Below are positions 48,206 through 56,632 of a DNA stretch of 64,000 nucleotides, piece after piece. The DNA comes from Nocardia asteroides (GTDB lineage: Bacteria; Actinomycetota; Actinomycetes; Mycobacteriales; Mycobacteriaceae), in assembly GCF_021183625.1 (NCBI RefSeq), contig NZ_CP089214.1:1302001-1366000 (forward strand), in the 5' to 3' direction. The notes under the pieces are model-generated. The model did not search any database. It was not told the DNA's origin and saw only the letters and a list, made by a program, of their open reading frames with translations. The position numbers and the translations under genes are program-made. Positions within the stretch are counted from its first letter, which is position 1, and every line of letters begins with the position of its first letter.

Positions 48206-48411
48206 TTAGCTCAGACTCCCGCAAGGGCCAGACGCTGAGCCGGCAAGGTGGCCGAGGGGATCGGCCCGACGTGCACGGTGCACGAGCGCGCAGAGCAGCC
48301 GTCGGCCGCAGCACTGATCCTGGTGCGGGGTTCGAGTCCTGATGCGACCACCGCTCGACGGAGGTCGGGACCTCGAGAGACCAGCGAGGTTAGGACGATG
48401 CAACGTCACTC
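48206..48411. other. Gene-free stretch with stem-loop and T-arm-like motif
   Basis: Together with the remnant this makes a 447-bp gap between the exporter and the lipoprotein gene. It contains GCTCAG...CTGAGC enclosing CCCGCAAGGG (48209-48239) and a GGTTCGAGTCC that resembles a tRNA T-loop near 48330, but I could not fold a tRNA. Confidence 0.4.
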
Positions 48412-48936
48412 TCACGGCAGTCTGCACCCGGTGTGCGCCGTGATCGTCACAGATCCCGCGTCGGCGTACACCGAGATGCCGGGCCCGCTCTCCCGCGCGC
48501 TCTCGAAGGTGACGCTGTAGTTCGGCGGCGTGCCGGTGCCGGGCCGCATGTCGTCGGCGCCGATCGCGGCGGCGAGGTCGCGGGCCTGCTGCTGGAAGCC
48601 GAGCCAGCGGTCGGCCGGGATCGTGCCCGCAGCGACGTAGTGCGCCAGCCCGACGTTCAAGCCACCGGTAGGGCCGTACACCCCCGTGCAGCCGCCCTCG
48701 ACGCGCGGCCGCTCCGGATCCCGGCGCCACTCGAGCCCACCCGCCGCGGCGGTGATCCGCTCGACGGCGTCGAGAAGTGCCCGCTCGGACTCACCGGAGC
48801 GCGGCAGCGCCGCGACCTCGGCGGCGGCCGCGTCGAACTCGGCCGGGCCCGGTGGGTCCGCCGGGTAGCCGAGCAGGGTGGCGCACCCGCTCACCGACCA
48901 CGCCGCCGCGAGCAGGGCGACAAGACGAACCGACAT
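48412..48936 (-). CDS. Lipoprotein, LppA-like
   Basis: A 174-residue exported lipoprotein: short signal with lipobox VSGC (Cys18), then an alpha/beta domain with EGGCTGVYGPTGGLNVGLAHYVAAGTIPADRW and a final HTGCRLP. The pattern W/R...GCxGxY...GG...Y/W and the terminal TGCRLP resemble mycobacterial LppA-type lipoproteins (unknown function). Four cysteines besides Cys18 is not the case; two remain, perhaps disulfide-bonded. ATG 48936 has GGGGAGG. It follows phoD by 58 bp on the same strand. Confidence 0.78.
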   Translation of the reverse strand: MSVRLVALLAAAWSVSGCATLLGYPADPPGPAEFDAAAAEVAALPRSGESERALLDAVERITAAAGGLEWRRDPERPRVEGGCTGVYGPTGGLNVGLAHYVAAGTIPADRWLGFQQQARDLAAAIGADDMRPGTGTPPNYSVTFESARESGPGISVYADAGSVTITAHTGCRLP

Positions 48937-48994
48937 GTTTCCTCCCCGGAACAGTTCACCCGGGTTTTCGCCGATCCGGCACGCGGCGTTTCGC

Positions 48995-50632
48995 TCAGCC
49001 GACCGGCCCCGGCCGCAGCTCGATCCGGCCGGTCGCGCCGACCGCGAGCGAGATGCCGTGCCGGACGCCGGAATTCGGGTCGGCGACGTCGAGCAGGTAG
49101 AACCAGTCCAGCTGCGCCTGCCCGGCGTCCACGTGCAGCACGCCGTACCCGTGCGAGGTCAGCTCCAGGTGGCGCAGGTGCCGGTTCACCTCGCACACCG
49201 CGTGCTCCGCGGCGACGATGCCACCGCGCGCCGCGGCCCCGGCGATATCGCCCGGGCTCTGCGAGGTCACCGACGGCACGACGAACTCCGCGCCCGCCAC
49301 CGGCCCGGCCGGGTAGGCCGCCGCGTCGAGCGGGAGGTCGGCGGCCCAGGAGCTGTGGATGTCGCCGGTGAGGAAGAGCACCCCGCCGACCCCGCCGTCG
49401 TGCACCGCGCGGAACAGCCGGTTCCGGTCGGCGGTGTAGCCGTCCCACTGGTCGGCGTTGAACGGGATGCCGCCCGCCGGGATCCCGATCGTCCGGGCCA
49501 GCCCCTCGGTCACGGCGGGCTCGAGCGGCGGGAAGAGCACCGGCGCGATCATCACCGGGTTGCCGACCAGCTTCCACCGGACCGGTGCGGACTCCAGCCC
49601 GCCGATCAGCCAGTCCAGCTGCTCCCGGCCGGTGATGCTGCGCTCGGGTGCGTCGACCTCGCGCCAGCCCGCGCCGGGGCGCACCTGCCGGTCGCGGTAG
49701 CTGCGCAGGTCCAGCATCGAGAGCTCGGCCAGCGTGCCGAAGCGCAGCCGCCGGTAGAGCCTGCCGTCGGCGGTGTCGCGGACCGGCATCCACTCCCGGT
49801 ACGCCTGCCGCGCCGCCGCGCGCCTGGCCGCCCAGTCGCCCTCGGTGGCCGGGTCGTGGTTCTGCGCGCCGCCGGACCAGGCGTCGTTGGCGGTCTCGTG
49901 GTCGTCCCAGGTGGCGATGAAGGGCACCGAGCCGTGCAGCAGCGCCAGGTCGGGGTCGGTCTTGTACTGGCCGTGCCGGATCCGGTAGTCGGCGAGCGTG
50001 ATGATCTCGTGCTCCGGGTCGTGCGCGCGCACCGCGCCGCCGCGGCCGCCGAACTCGCCGCGCTCGTACTCGTACAGGTAGTCGCCGAGGTGCACAACGG
50101 CGTCCAGGTCGCCGCGGGCCGCCAGGTGCCGGTAGGCGCCGAAGTACCCGGCCTCCCAGTTCGAGCAGGAGACCACGCCGAAGCGGAGCCGCTCGGGGGT
50201 GTCGGCGGCGGCGGGGGCGGTCCTGGTGCGGCCGGTCGGCGACGTGCCGCCGAGCGCGGTGAAGCGGTAGCGGTAGTCGGTGCCGGGGGCGAGGCCGGAT
50301 GCGTCGATCTTCACGGTGTGGTCGGAAGCCGCTGTCGCCCTCGCGGTTCCGGTGGCGACGATGCTGCCGAAGGAGTCGTCGCGTGCGACCTCCCAGCGGA
50401 CGGTGACGTCCGGGCCGCGGTTCGAGCCGGGGGTCGCCTCCGGGACCGGGGTCACCCGGGTCCAGAGGAGCACGCCGGTCGGCAGCGGGTCGCCGGAGGC
50501 GACGCCGTGCGCGAAGACCTGGGTCTGCGCGGCGGCGCGCGCGGTCCCCGCGAACGCGGCCGCCGCCGCGACCGCACCGCCCTTCATCACGGTCCGGCGG
50601 CCGACCGGCGGCCCCTCGATCGGTGCTCCCAC
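48995..50632 (-). CDS. phoD: PhoD-type alkaline phosphatase, Tat-exported
   Basis: A 545-residue secreted phosphodiesterase/phosphomonoesterase of the PhoD family. N-terminal twin-arginine signal GRRTVMKGGAVAAAAAF. Then FAHGVASGDPLPTGVLLWTRV (PhoD N-domain), and metal-ligand motifs VVSCSNWEAGYF, VVHLGDYLYEYERG, ATWDDHETANDAW and TGDIHSSWAADL. PhoD enzymes use Ca and Fe and release phosphate outside the cell. No Pho box was evident in the 216-bp upstream gap. ATG 50632 chosen because it places the Tat motif near the start. Confidence 0.92.
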   Translation of the reverse strand: MGAPIEGPPVGRRTVMKGGAVAAAAAFAGTARAAAQTQVFAHGVASGDPLPTGVLLWTRVTPVPEATPGSNRGPDVTVRWEVARDDSFGSIVATGTARATAASDHTVKIDASGLAPGTDYRYRFTALGGTSPTGRTRTAPAAADTPERLRFGVVSCSNWEAGYFGAYRHLAARGDLDAVVHLGDYLYEYERGEFGGRGGAVRAHDPEHEIITLADYRIRHGQYKTDPDLALLHGSVPFIATWDDHETANDAWSGGAQNHDPATEGDWAARRAAARQAYREWMPVRDTADGRLYRRLRFGTLAELSMLDLRSYRDRQVRPGAGWREVDAPERSITGREQLDWLIGGLESAPVRWKLVGNPVMIAPVLFPPLEPAVTEGLARTIGIPAGGIPFNADQWDGYTADRNRLFRAVHDGGVGGVLFLTGDIHSSWAADLPLDAAAYPAGPVAGAEFVVPSVTSQSPGDIAGAAARGGIVAAEHAVCEVNRHLRHLELTSHGYGVLHVDAGQAQLDWFYLLDVADPNSGVRHGISLAVGATGRIELRPGPVG

Positions 50633-50848
50633 GGTTCGCCATCCTCGACGGTCCGGCGTCGAAACGCCACCGGCGTCGGCCCCGGCACCCGCTGTTCACC
50701 GAGGCTTCAGCCGGACACCGCGCGTGGGTCCGGTCGCCGGCAGCGAGGGGGCGCCGGGATCGCGGGCGGCGCACCTGCGGATCTGCTACCTTCCGAGTGT
50801 TCGCCGGGGCGGGTCGTCGCGCGCCGGCCCCTGTCGCGGGAGTCCGTC

Positions 50849-51346
50849 ATGTCGTTCCTGAACAAGCTGCTGAACAGCGGGTACACCGTCACCCGGCTGA
50901 TGGACCTGGCGGATAAGGCCCCGCAGTGGCGGTCCCAGCTCATGTCGAAGAAGAACGAGTTCACCAGCGGCGCCTTCCGGGACGCGGCGATGGGGATGTG
51001 CGCGCTGGTCGCCGCCGCCGACGGCACCGTCACCGCCGAGGAGCGGGCGCAGGTCGCCGGGCTCATCACCGGGGACTCGGTGCTCGACAACTTCCCGGCC
51101 GAGCAGCTGCGCACCCTGTTCGACGGCAACTGCGACCGGCTGGTCCAGGACCCCGCCTTCGGCCGGGCGCACGTGCTGCAGCAGATCACCAAGGTGGCGG
51201 GCAAGCCGGAGCAGGCGCGCGCGGTGGTGCAGATCGGCATCCTGATCGCGAACGCCGACGGCACGCTCTCCCCCGCCGAGGTGCACGCCGTGCGCGACGC
51301 CTGCGCCGCGCTCGGCATCCCGCCCATGCTAGAGCTGCCCCGCTAG
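50849..51346 (+). CDS. TerB-family tellurite-resistance-like protein
   Basis: A 165-residue all-helical protein: DAAMGMCALVAAADGTVTAEERAQVAGLI and VVQIGILIANADGTLSPAEVHAVRDACAALGI are the paired acidic EF-like repeats of TerB, which may bind metal. TerB proteins are linked to tellurite, phage and stress responses; no other ter genes are nearby. ATG 50849 has GGGAG upstream. Confidence 0.88.
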   Translation: MSFLNKLLNSGYTVTRLMDLADKAPQWRSQLMSKKNEFTSGAFRDAAMGMCALVAAADGTVTAEERAQVAGLITGDSVLDNFPAEQLRTLFDGNCDRLVQDPAFGRAHVLQQITKVAGKPEQARAVVQIGILIANADGTLSPAEVHAVRDACAALGIPPMLELPR

Positions 51347-51462
51347 GACCCGATCCGGACTCTCCGCAAACCGCGGGCACACGCGTGGCGAATCTCCGGT
51401 ATGGCACGCTCGGAGCGGTCCGCGCCCGGTGTCGTGCGCCCCGACGATCGACGGAGGAATCC

Positions 51463-52287
51463 ATGAACGCCCGCCGAACCGCCCGCTTCCGCCGCCGCGC
51501 CGCGGGCACCGCCGTCGCCGCGGCGCTTGCCATCGGCCTCGCCGCCGCCCCCGCGCAGGCCGACCCCGCGCCGACGGTGGTGCTGGTGCACGGCGCCTTC
51601 GCCGACTCGTCCGGCTGGTCCGACGTGGCCGACCGGCTCACCGCCGAGGGCATCGCCGTGCGCACCTTCGACACCCCGCTACGCGGCATCGCCAACGACT
51701 CCGCGAAGCTCACCGAGTTCCTGGCCGGGATCGAGGGCCCGATCGTGCTGGTCGGCCACTCCTACGGCGGCGCCGTCATCACCAATACGCACGACCCGGA
51801 CGTCACGGCCAATGTTTTCGTCGCCGCCTACGCGCCGCAGCGGAACCAGCTGCTCGCCGAGCTGGTGAACCCGATCGCGCACCCGGGCAGCCTGCTGCTC
51901 CCGCCCGCGCTGCTGGTGAAGCCGGTCGCCGACCCGGCGGGGCCCGCCGGGGTGAACCTGGACGCCTTCGTCACCGAGCCGTTCTTCCGCGAGGTCTTCG
52001 CCCAGGACGTCACGCCGGCGAAGGCCGCGGAGATGTACCGCAACCAGCGCACCCTCGCCGCCACCGCCAACCTGGAGCGCACCGGCGACCCGTCCTGGGC
52101 CGACACCCCGAGCTGGTACCTGGTCTCCAGCGAGGACCGGGTGATCCCGCCCGCACTGCAGCGCGAGACCGCGCAGCAGGTCGCGCCCGGCCGGACCCGC
52201 GAGGTCGCCGCCTCGCACGCCTCCTACGTCTCGCAGCCGGACGCGGTCGCCGGCATCGTGCGCGAAGCCGTGCTCGCGGCGGGCTGA
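51463..52287 (+). CDS. Secreted alpha/beta hydrolase
   Basis: A 274-residue exported hydrolase. Signal peptide: Arg-rich start, AAGTAVAAALAIGLAAAPAQA with cleavage near residue 36. Core fold: VVLVHGAFADSSGWSDV (oxyanion HG), nucleophile elbow VGHSYGGAVI (Ser), Asp in VSSEDRVIPP and His in ASHASYVSQP. This is the salicylate-esterase-like (MES/HNL) subfamily by its HGAFADSSGW start. Substrate unknown. ATG 51463 with GGAGG. Confidence 0.9.
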   Translation: MNARRTARFRRRAAGTAVAAALAIGLAAAPAQADPAPTVVLVHGAFADSSGWSDVADRLTAEGIAVRTFDTPLRGIANDSAKLTEFLAGIEGPIVLVGHSYGGAVITNTHDPDVTANVFVAAYAPQRNQLLAELVNPIAHPGSLLLPPALLVKPVADPAGPAGVNLDAFVTEPFFREVFAQDVTPAKAAEMYRNQRTLAATANLERTGDPSWADTPSWYLVSSEDRVIPPALQRETAQQVAPGRTREVAASHASYVSQPDAVAGIVREAVLAAG

Positions 52288-52457
52288 CCCGGAATTTCCG
52301 TCGCCCACGCCCGTGCCCGGGGTGGGACGGCGCGCCTTCGGTCGCTGGGCCCGGCGAGCCGTCGGCCACCTTGTGGTACCACTCGGACTCACACCTCCGT
52401 GCACGCTGGTAGCGTGGACGGCCGCGCCGTGCGGCGCGACGAGAGGATGACGAGTTC

Positions 52458-52862
52458 GTGGAAGCCGTTTCGGCGCCGTGGTCCGAGCCGGGGCTGCCCC
52501 GGCGCCGGATCGAGGGGCTGCCGGTCCCGTGGATCACCCCGGTCTGGTGGGGCGCCGCCGACTGGAAGTGCGTCGACACCGACCGCCTGCGCCGCTGCCA
52601 GGCCGAGTGGCTCTGCCAGGTCTGCGGCGACCCGCTGCCGGAGCGCGCCTGGGTGGTCGTCGAGGCAGGCGACTGGGTGCTCGGCGACGCGGCCCTGCAC
52701 CAGACCTGCCTGCGCATCGCCCGCCGCTGGTGCCCGCACCTGGACGGCCTCGGCTGCCCACTGGTCCAGGTCGACCGCACCGGCATCCTGGCCGGGGGCA
52801 GGCGGCTGAGCGAGATCGCCGACTACGGCGACGAGGAGCTCCGCTGGACCCTGGCGTCCTGA
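52458..52862 (+). CDS. Cys-rich hypothetical protein
   Basis: A 134-residue soluble protein, not recognised as a named family. LCQVCGDPLPERAW, HQTCLRIARRWCPHL and a further Cys form a likely zinc-binding treble-clef-like knuckle (C-x2-C ... H-x2-C ... C-x-H). The tail ISEIADYGDEEL-like end is acidic. GTG 52458 with GAGGA nearby. It stands alone between a hydrolase and the convergent monooxygenase-like gene. Confidence 0.7.
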   Translation: MEAVSAPWSEPGLPRRRIEGLPVPWITPVWWGAADWKCVDTDRLRRCQAEWLCQVCGDPLPERAWVVVEAGDWVLGDAALHQTCLRIARRWCPHLDGLGCPLVQVDRTGILAGGRRLSEIADYGDEELRWTLAS

Positions 52863-52869
52863 GCGGAGT

Positions 52870-53166
52870 TCAGTCCCCCAGCACCGGGCGGAAGTGCTCG
52901 ACCACCGGGAACGGGTCGTAGAAGTGGTGCAGCAGCGCCTTCCACTCCGCGTACTCCGGCGACCCGCGGAACCCATCGGTGTGCTGCTCGATCGAATCCC
53001 ACCGCACCAGCAGCAGATACGTGTTCGGCGTCTCCGCGGAGCGGGCCAGTGTCAGCCCGCGGAAGCCGGGGCTGCCCGCGATGAGCGGGCGGGCCCGGGC
53101 GAAGGCCGCCTCGAACTCCGCCTCGCGGCCGGGGCGGACGGGCAGCAGGGCATGTTCGGTGATCAC
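52870..53166 (-). CDS. ABM-domain (antibiotic biosynthesis monooxygenase-like) protein
   Basis: A 98-residue dimeric alpha+beta barrel protein: ITEHALLPVRPGREAEFEAAFARARPLI, GFRGLTLARSAE, YLLLVRWDSIEQHTDGFRGSPEYAEW and HFYDPFPVVEHFRPV. The family includes cofactor-free monooxygenases and IsdG-like haem enzymes; the specific function is unknown. GTG start at 53166. It lies 44 bp downstream of efeB on the same strand, so it might belong to the iron operon. Confidence 0.82.
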   Translation of the reverse strand: MITEHALLPVRPGREAEFEAAFARARPLIAGSPGFRGLTLARSAETPNTYLLLVRWDSIEQHTDGFRGSPEYAEWKALLHHFYDPFPVVEHFRPVLGD

Positions 53167-53210
53167 CGGTCAACGGTGTCATGTGCTCCCGCTTCCGGGC
53201 AGGTCGCGCC

Positions 53211-54461
53211 TCAGCCCTCGAAGAGCGTCGAGCCCCAGTACCCGTCGGCGCCCGGCCCGGGCGGGCAGGCGAAGACCGCCGAGCCGACGTGCTGGATGTA
53301 CTCGTTGAGCGCGTCCCGGCGGGCCAGGTTCGCCTGCATCGGTACGAACTGGGCCTGCGGGTCGCGGCAGTAGGCGAGGAAGAACAGCCCGGCGTCCAGG
53401 TGCCCGAAGCCGTCCGAGCCGTCGGTGAAGTTGTAGCCGCGGCGCAGGAGCTGGATGCCGCCGAGCTCTTCGGGCGAGGCCAGCCGCACGTGCGCGTCGC
53501 GGTCGATGAAGGGGCCGTCGGGGCCTGCCGACTGCAGGTCGAGTTCGTCGAACTCGGCCGAGCGGCCCAGCGGCGCGCCGGTGCCCTTGGTCCGCCCGAT
53601 CACCCGCTCCTGCTCGTGCAGGCCGGTGCGGTCCCACGGCTCGATCAGCATCCGGATCCGCCTGCTCACCAGGTACGAGCCGCCCGCCAGCCACGGCTGG
53701 TCGTCCGCGGGGCCGACCCAGACGAAGCGGTCGACCGCCGCGGTGTCCTCGGCCTTGATGTTGCGGGTCCCGTCCTTGAAGCCGAGCAGATTGCGCGGGG
53801 TGGCCTGGCTCGTCGAGGTGGTCGAGGTGCGGCCGAACCCCAGCTGCGACCAGCGCACGCTCACCGCGCCGAACCCGGCCCGCGCCAGGTTGCGCACCGC
53901 GTGCACGGCCACCTGTGGATCGTCCGAGCAGGCCTGCACGGCGATGTCGCCGCCGCTGCGCGCGGGGTCGAGCGCGTCGCCGGTGAACTTGGGCAGCTGG
54001 GCCAGCGCCGCCGGTTTCCGCGCGCCGAGCCCGAACCGGTCGCGCTCGAAGAGCGAGGGCCCGAACCCGATCGTCAGGGTCAGCCGGGAGGCAGGGAGGC
54101 CGAGCGCCTCGCCGGTGTCGGTGGGCGGGGCGTACTCCCCCGCGCCGACCGCGCCGTCCGGGAACGCCTCCCGGCCCGCGGTCATCCGCTCGGCCATGGC
54201 GGTCCAGCCGCGCAGCAGCTCGACCAGCTCGGCGCGCGAGGAGGTGTGCACGTCGAAGGCGGCGAAGTGCAGCCGGTCCTGCACCGGGGTCACGATCCCG
54301 GCCTGGTGCGGGCCGCGGAACGGCACCGTGTCCGCAACGCCGTCCGAGACCGCCGACACCCGCCCGACGAGCGCACCCGCCCCGGCCGCGGCCACGCCGA
54401 TCCCGGCGCCGCCGATCAGGCCGCGCCGGGAGAGCCCGCGCCGGTCACTGCCCGGCGACAA
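53211..54461 (-). CDS. efeB: Dyp-type haem peroxidase EfeB, Tat-exported
   Basis: A 416-residue exported dye-decolorising peroxidase. Twin-arginine signal RRGLSRRGLIGGAGIGVAAAGA; GFKDGTRN is the catalytic GxxDG motif (Asp), and the haem-ligand His lies in the later FDELDLQSAGPDG...RDAHVRLASPEE region. In EfeUOB systems it oxidises Fe(II) or handles haem iron outside the membrane. The only start that keeps the Tat signal is TTG at 54461, overlapping efeO by 17 bp, with AAGG upstream; this is my choice though TTG is uncommon. Confidence 0.88.
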   Translation of the reverse strand: MSPGSDRRGLSRRGLIGGAGIGVAAAGAGALVGRVSAVSDGVADTVPFRGPHQAGIVTPVQDRLHFAAFDVHTSSRAELVELLRGWTAMAERMTAGREAFPDGAVGAGEYAPPTDTGEALGLPASRLTLTIGFGPSLFERDRFGLGARKPAALAQLPKFTGDALDPARSGGDIAVQACSDDPQVAVHAVRNLARAGFGAVSVRWSQLGFGRTSTTSTSQATPRNLLGFKDGTRNIKAEDTAAVDRFVWVGPADDQPWLAGGSYLVSRRIRMLIEPWDRTGLHEQERVIGRTKGTGAPLGRSAEFDELDLQSAGPDGPFIDRDAHVRLASPEELGGIQLLRRGYNFTDGSDGFGHLDAGLFFLAYCRDPQAQFVPMQANLARRDALNEYIQHVGSAVFACPPGPGADGYWGSTLFEG

Positions 54462-55575
54462 CGCCTTGCACCTGACTGACCTCGGCCGAGAGCGCGTCGA
54501 TCCGGCGGGACAGCTCGCCGCGCGCCTGCTCGGAGACCGTCTCGTAGCCGGCGAAGCCGTCGCCCGCGCGGTACTTCGCCAGTTCGGCGTCGAGCTCGGC
54601 GAACCGGCGATCCAGCCGGGTGCCGAGCTCGGCGTCGCGCGCGTCGAGCACCGGGCGCACGCTGGCGACCGCCGCCTGCGAGCCGTCCACATTGGCCTGG
54701 AAGTCCCAGAGGTCGGTGTGCGAGAAGATGTCCTCCTCACCGGTGATCTTGGTCCGCGCGACCTCGTCGAGCAGCCCCTGCGCCCCGCCGGCCACCTGGA
54801 TCGGATCCACCGTGAAATCGTTCGCGGTGACCCCGGCGACCAATTCGTCGATATCGGCCAGCAATTGATCGGCGATCTTGTTCGTGTCGGGCTGCGGCCC
54901 CTGCGCCCACAGATCCTTCTCCAGCCGGTGGAAACCGGTCCAGGTGTCGCCCGCCGCGAGATCGGCCTCGCGCAGATCGATCCGCGGGTCCAGGTCGTCC
55001 GGGAAGCTCTCGGCCACCGGTTCGATCCGCTCGTAGTAGGTGCGGGTCACCGGATACAGCGCCTTCGCCGCAGCGACATCACCCGATTTCACCGCGGCGA
55101 CGAAGGTCTTCGTGGTCTCCTGCAGCGCTGTGACCTGGCTGACCAGGTACCGCTTGTACCCGGCGGCGGCCTCGGCGAGTTCGCCGGACTCGTCGCGCTG
55201 CTGCGCCTCGCCGGTCACGGTGAAGTCGTGCCGGATGCCGTCGCCGACCATGCCCGGCTTGCACGCCGTCTGGTAGGTGCCCGGGTCCGGGACCGCCACG
55301 ATCAGCTGCCTGGTCAGCCCGGGCCCGATGTTCTCGATCTCACCGATCACCCGGTCACCGGTGCCGTAGACGTAGAACTCGGTGGTCTTGGTTCCGCTGT
55401 TGGTGATCCGGAAGCTGACCGTGCCGGTGCTCGCCGAATCGCTCGCCACGGCGCAGCTAGAGTCGTCGGCGGTGACGGCGATCTCGCCCGCCGCGGAGTC
55501 GGATTTGGCGGTGCACGCGGTCAGCAGCAGCGGCACCGCCGCCGCGGCGGCGACGGTGATCAGGGAGAGTCGCAC
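54445..55575 (-). CDS. efeO: Iron-uptake lipoprotein EfeO (cupredoxin + M75 imelysin domain)
   Basis: A 376-residue lipoprotein: signal with lipobox LLTAC (Cys21), a cupredoxin-like domain (VSFRITNSGTKTTEFYVYG ... PGTYQTACKPGM) and a helical M75 domain with the GxHxxE-type motif GFHRLEKDLW. It delivers extracytoplasmic iron to EfeU. GTG start at 55575, 17 bp after the efeU stop. Middle gene of efeUOB. Confidence 0.92.
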   Translation of the reverse strand: MRLSLITVAAAAAVPLLLTACTAKSDSAAGEIAVTADDSSCAVASDSASTGTVSFRITNSGTKTTEFYVYGTGDRVIGEIENIGPGLTRQLIVAVPDPGTYQTACKPGMVGDGIRHDFTVTGEAQQRDESGELAEAAAGYKRYLVSQVTALQETTKTFVAAVKSGDVAAAKALYPVTRTYYERIEPVAESFPDDLDPRIDLREADLAAGDTWTGFHRLEKDLWAQGPQPDTNKIADQLLADIDELVAGVTANDFTVDPIQVAGGAQGLLDEVARTKITGEEDIFSHTDLWDFQANVDGSQAAVASVRPVLDARDAELGTRLDRRFAELDAELAKYRAGDGFAGYETVSEQARGELSRRIDALSAEVSQVQGVVAGQ

Positions 55576-55592
55576 GGGGACTTGCCTTTCGG

Positions 55593-56492
55593 TCACGACG
55601 CTGGCGTCGTCTCGGTCGATGGTCGCGGGCGCGCCGGTTCGGCGGGCGCGAGCGGTTTCAGGAACAGCCACAGCACCACGGCCAGGTACGCCAGCCAGGC
55701 GATGACCTGCAGCCAGGTGGGGTCGGCGCGGAAGTTGACCAGGCCGGCCGCGACGGTGCCGTACCAGCTCGACATGTCGAACCACGAGGAGATGTCGAAG
55801 GCGCGCCGGGCGAGCCCGGGCAGCCAGCCTGCCGTCTGCAGCGCGCGCACGCCGTAGGCCAGGATGCCGGCGGCCACCACGATCAGCAGCACCCCGGTGT
55901 AGCGGAAGAACCGGGCCAGGTCGATCCGGACCGCGCCGAGGTAGAGGACAACGGTGAGCACGGCGGCGGCCAGGATGCCGAGCAGCAGCCCGACCAGCGG
56001 CCACTGGCTGCCCGCGGCGTTCTCCGCGTACCCCACCATGAGCAGCGCCGTCTCCACGCCCTCCCGGCCGACCGCGAGGAACGCCAGGCTCACCACCGCC
56101 GCGGGGCCGACGGCGAGCGCGCGCGTCATCCCCGCGCGCAGCTCGCCGGAGAGCGAGCGCGACGCGGTGCGCATCCAGAGCACCATCCAGGTCACGATCA
56201 CCACCGCGACCAGCGAGGCGAGCCCGGCGATGAGCTCGGCGGCGAGCCCGCTGACGGTCGAGGTGCCGTAGTGGATCCCGGCGAAGACCGCGGCCACCAT
56301 CAGCACCGCGGCGCCGACCCCGGCCGCGACCCACTTCAGCGCCTCGCGCCGCCCGGATTTCACCAGGAACGCCACCAGGATCATGATCACGATCCCGGTC
56401 TCCAGCCCCTCGCGCAGGCCGATCAGGCCGCTGCCGAACAGCTGGGCGGCCACGGACGGCGCGCCCGCCGCCAGAACACCCTCCACCGCCAC
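55593..56492 (-). CDS. efeU: Ferrous-iron permease EfeU (FTR1 family)
   Basis: A 299-residue membrane protein with about seven helices and the two REGLE-type iron motifs: LREGLETGIVI in helix 1 and GREGVETALLM in helix 4. EfeU imports iron in concert with EfeO and EfeB. GTG start at 56492; eleven bases upstream begins an IdeR/DtxR-like box, so expression is probably iron-repressed. First gene of efeUOB. Confidence 0.93.
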   Translation of the reverse strand: MAVEGVLAAGAPSVAAQLFGSGLIGLREGLETGIVIMILVAFLVKSGRREALKWVAAGVGAAVLMVAAVFAGIHYGTSTVSGLAAELIAGLASLVAVVIVTWMVLWMRTASRSLSGELRAGMTRALAVGPAAVVSLAFLAVGREGVETALLMVGYAENAAGSQWPLVGLLLGILAAAVLTVVLYLGAVRIDLARFFRYTGVLLIVVAAGILAYGVRALQTAGWLPGLARRAFDISSWFDMSSWYGTVAAGLVNFRADPTWLQVIAWLAYLAVVLWLFLKPLAPAEPARPRPSTETTPAS

Positions 56493-56502
56493 TCCCGAAG
56501 AC

Positions 56503-56521
56503 TGAACTAAGGCTTACCAAA
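56503..56521 (-). promoter_or_regulatory. Candidate IdeR/DtxR iron box upstream of efeUOB
   Basis: Reverse strand reads TTTGGTAAGCCTTAGTTCA, matching the 19-bp consensus TTAGGTTAGSCTAACCTAA at 13 of 19 positions by my count. It begins 11 bases before the efeU GTG, where bound repressor would block transcription when iron is plentiful. Confidence 0.5.
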
Positions 56522-56632
56522 CTCGGCTCAGTGTTGCACATTTCCGGAGTGCCGCAGTGTTGCTACCCAAATTGTCTGAATTCGGCGGGGCAATTCAGCG
56601 GCAAATTGGGATTTATCCGGCAATACCGGCTT

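Noticed and set aside
48206..48411. Possible tRNA (GGTTCGAGTCC T-loop, TTAGCTCAG D-arm-like motif)
   Set aside because: The bases around the T-loop do not form a proper stem, and no acceptor pairing or anticodon arm can be drawn.
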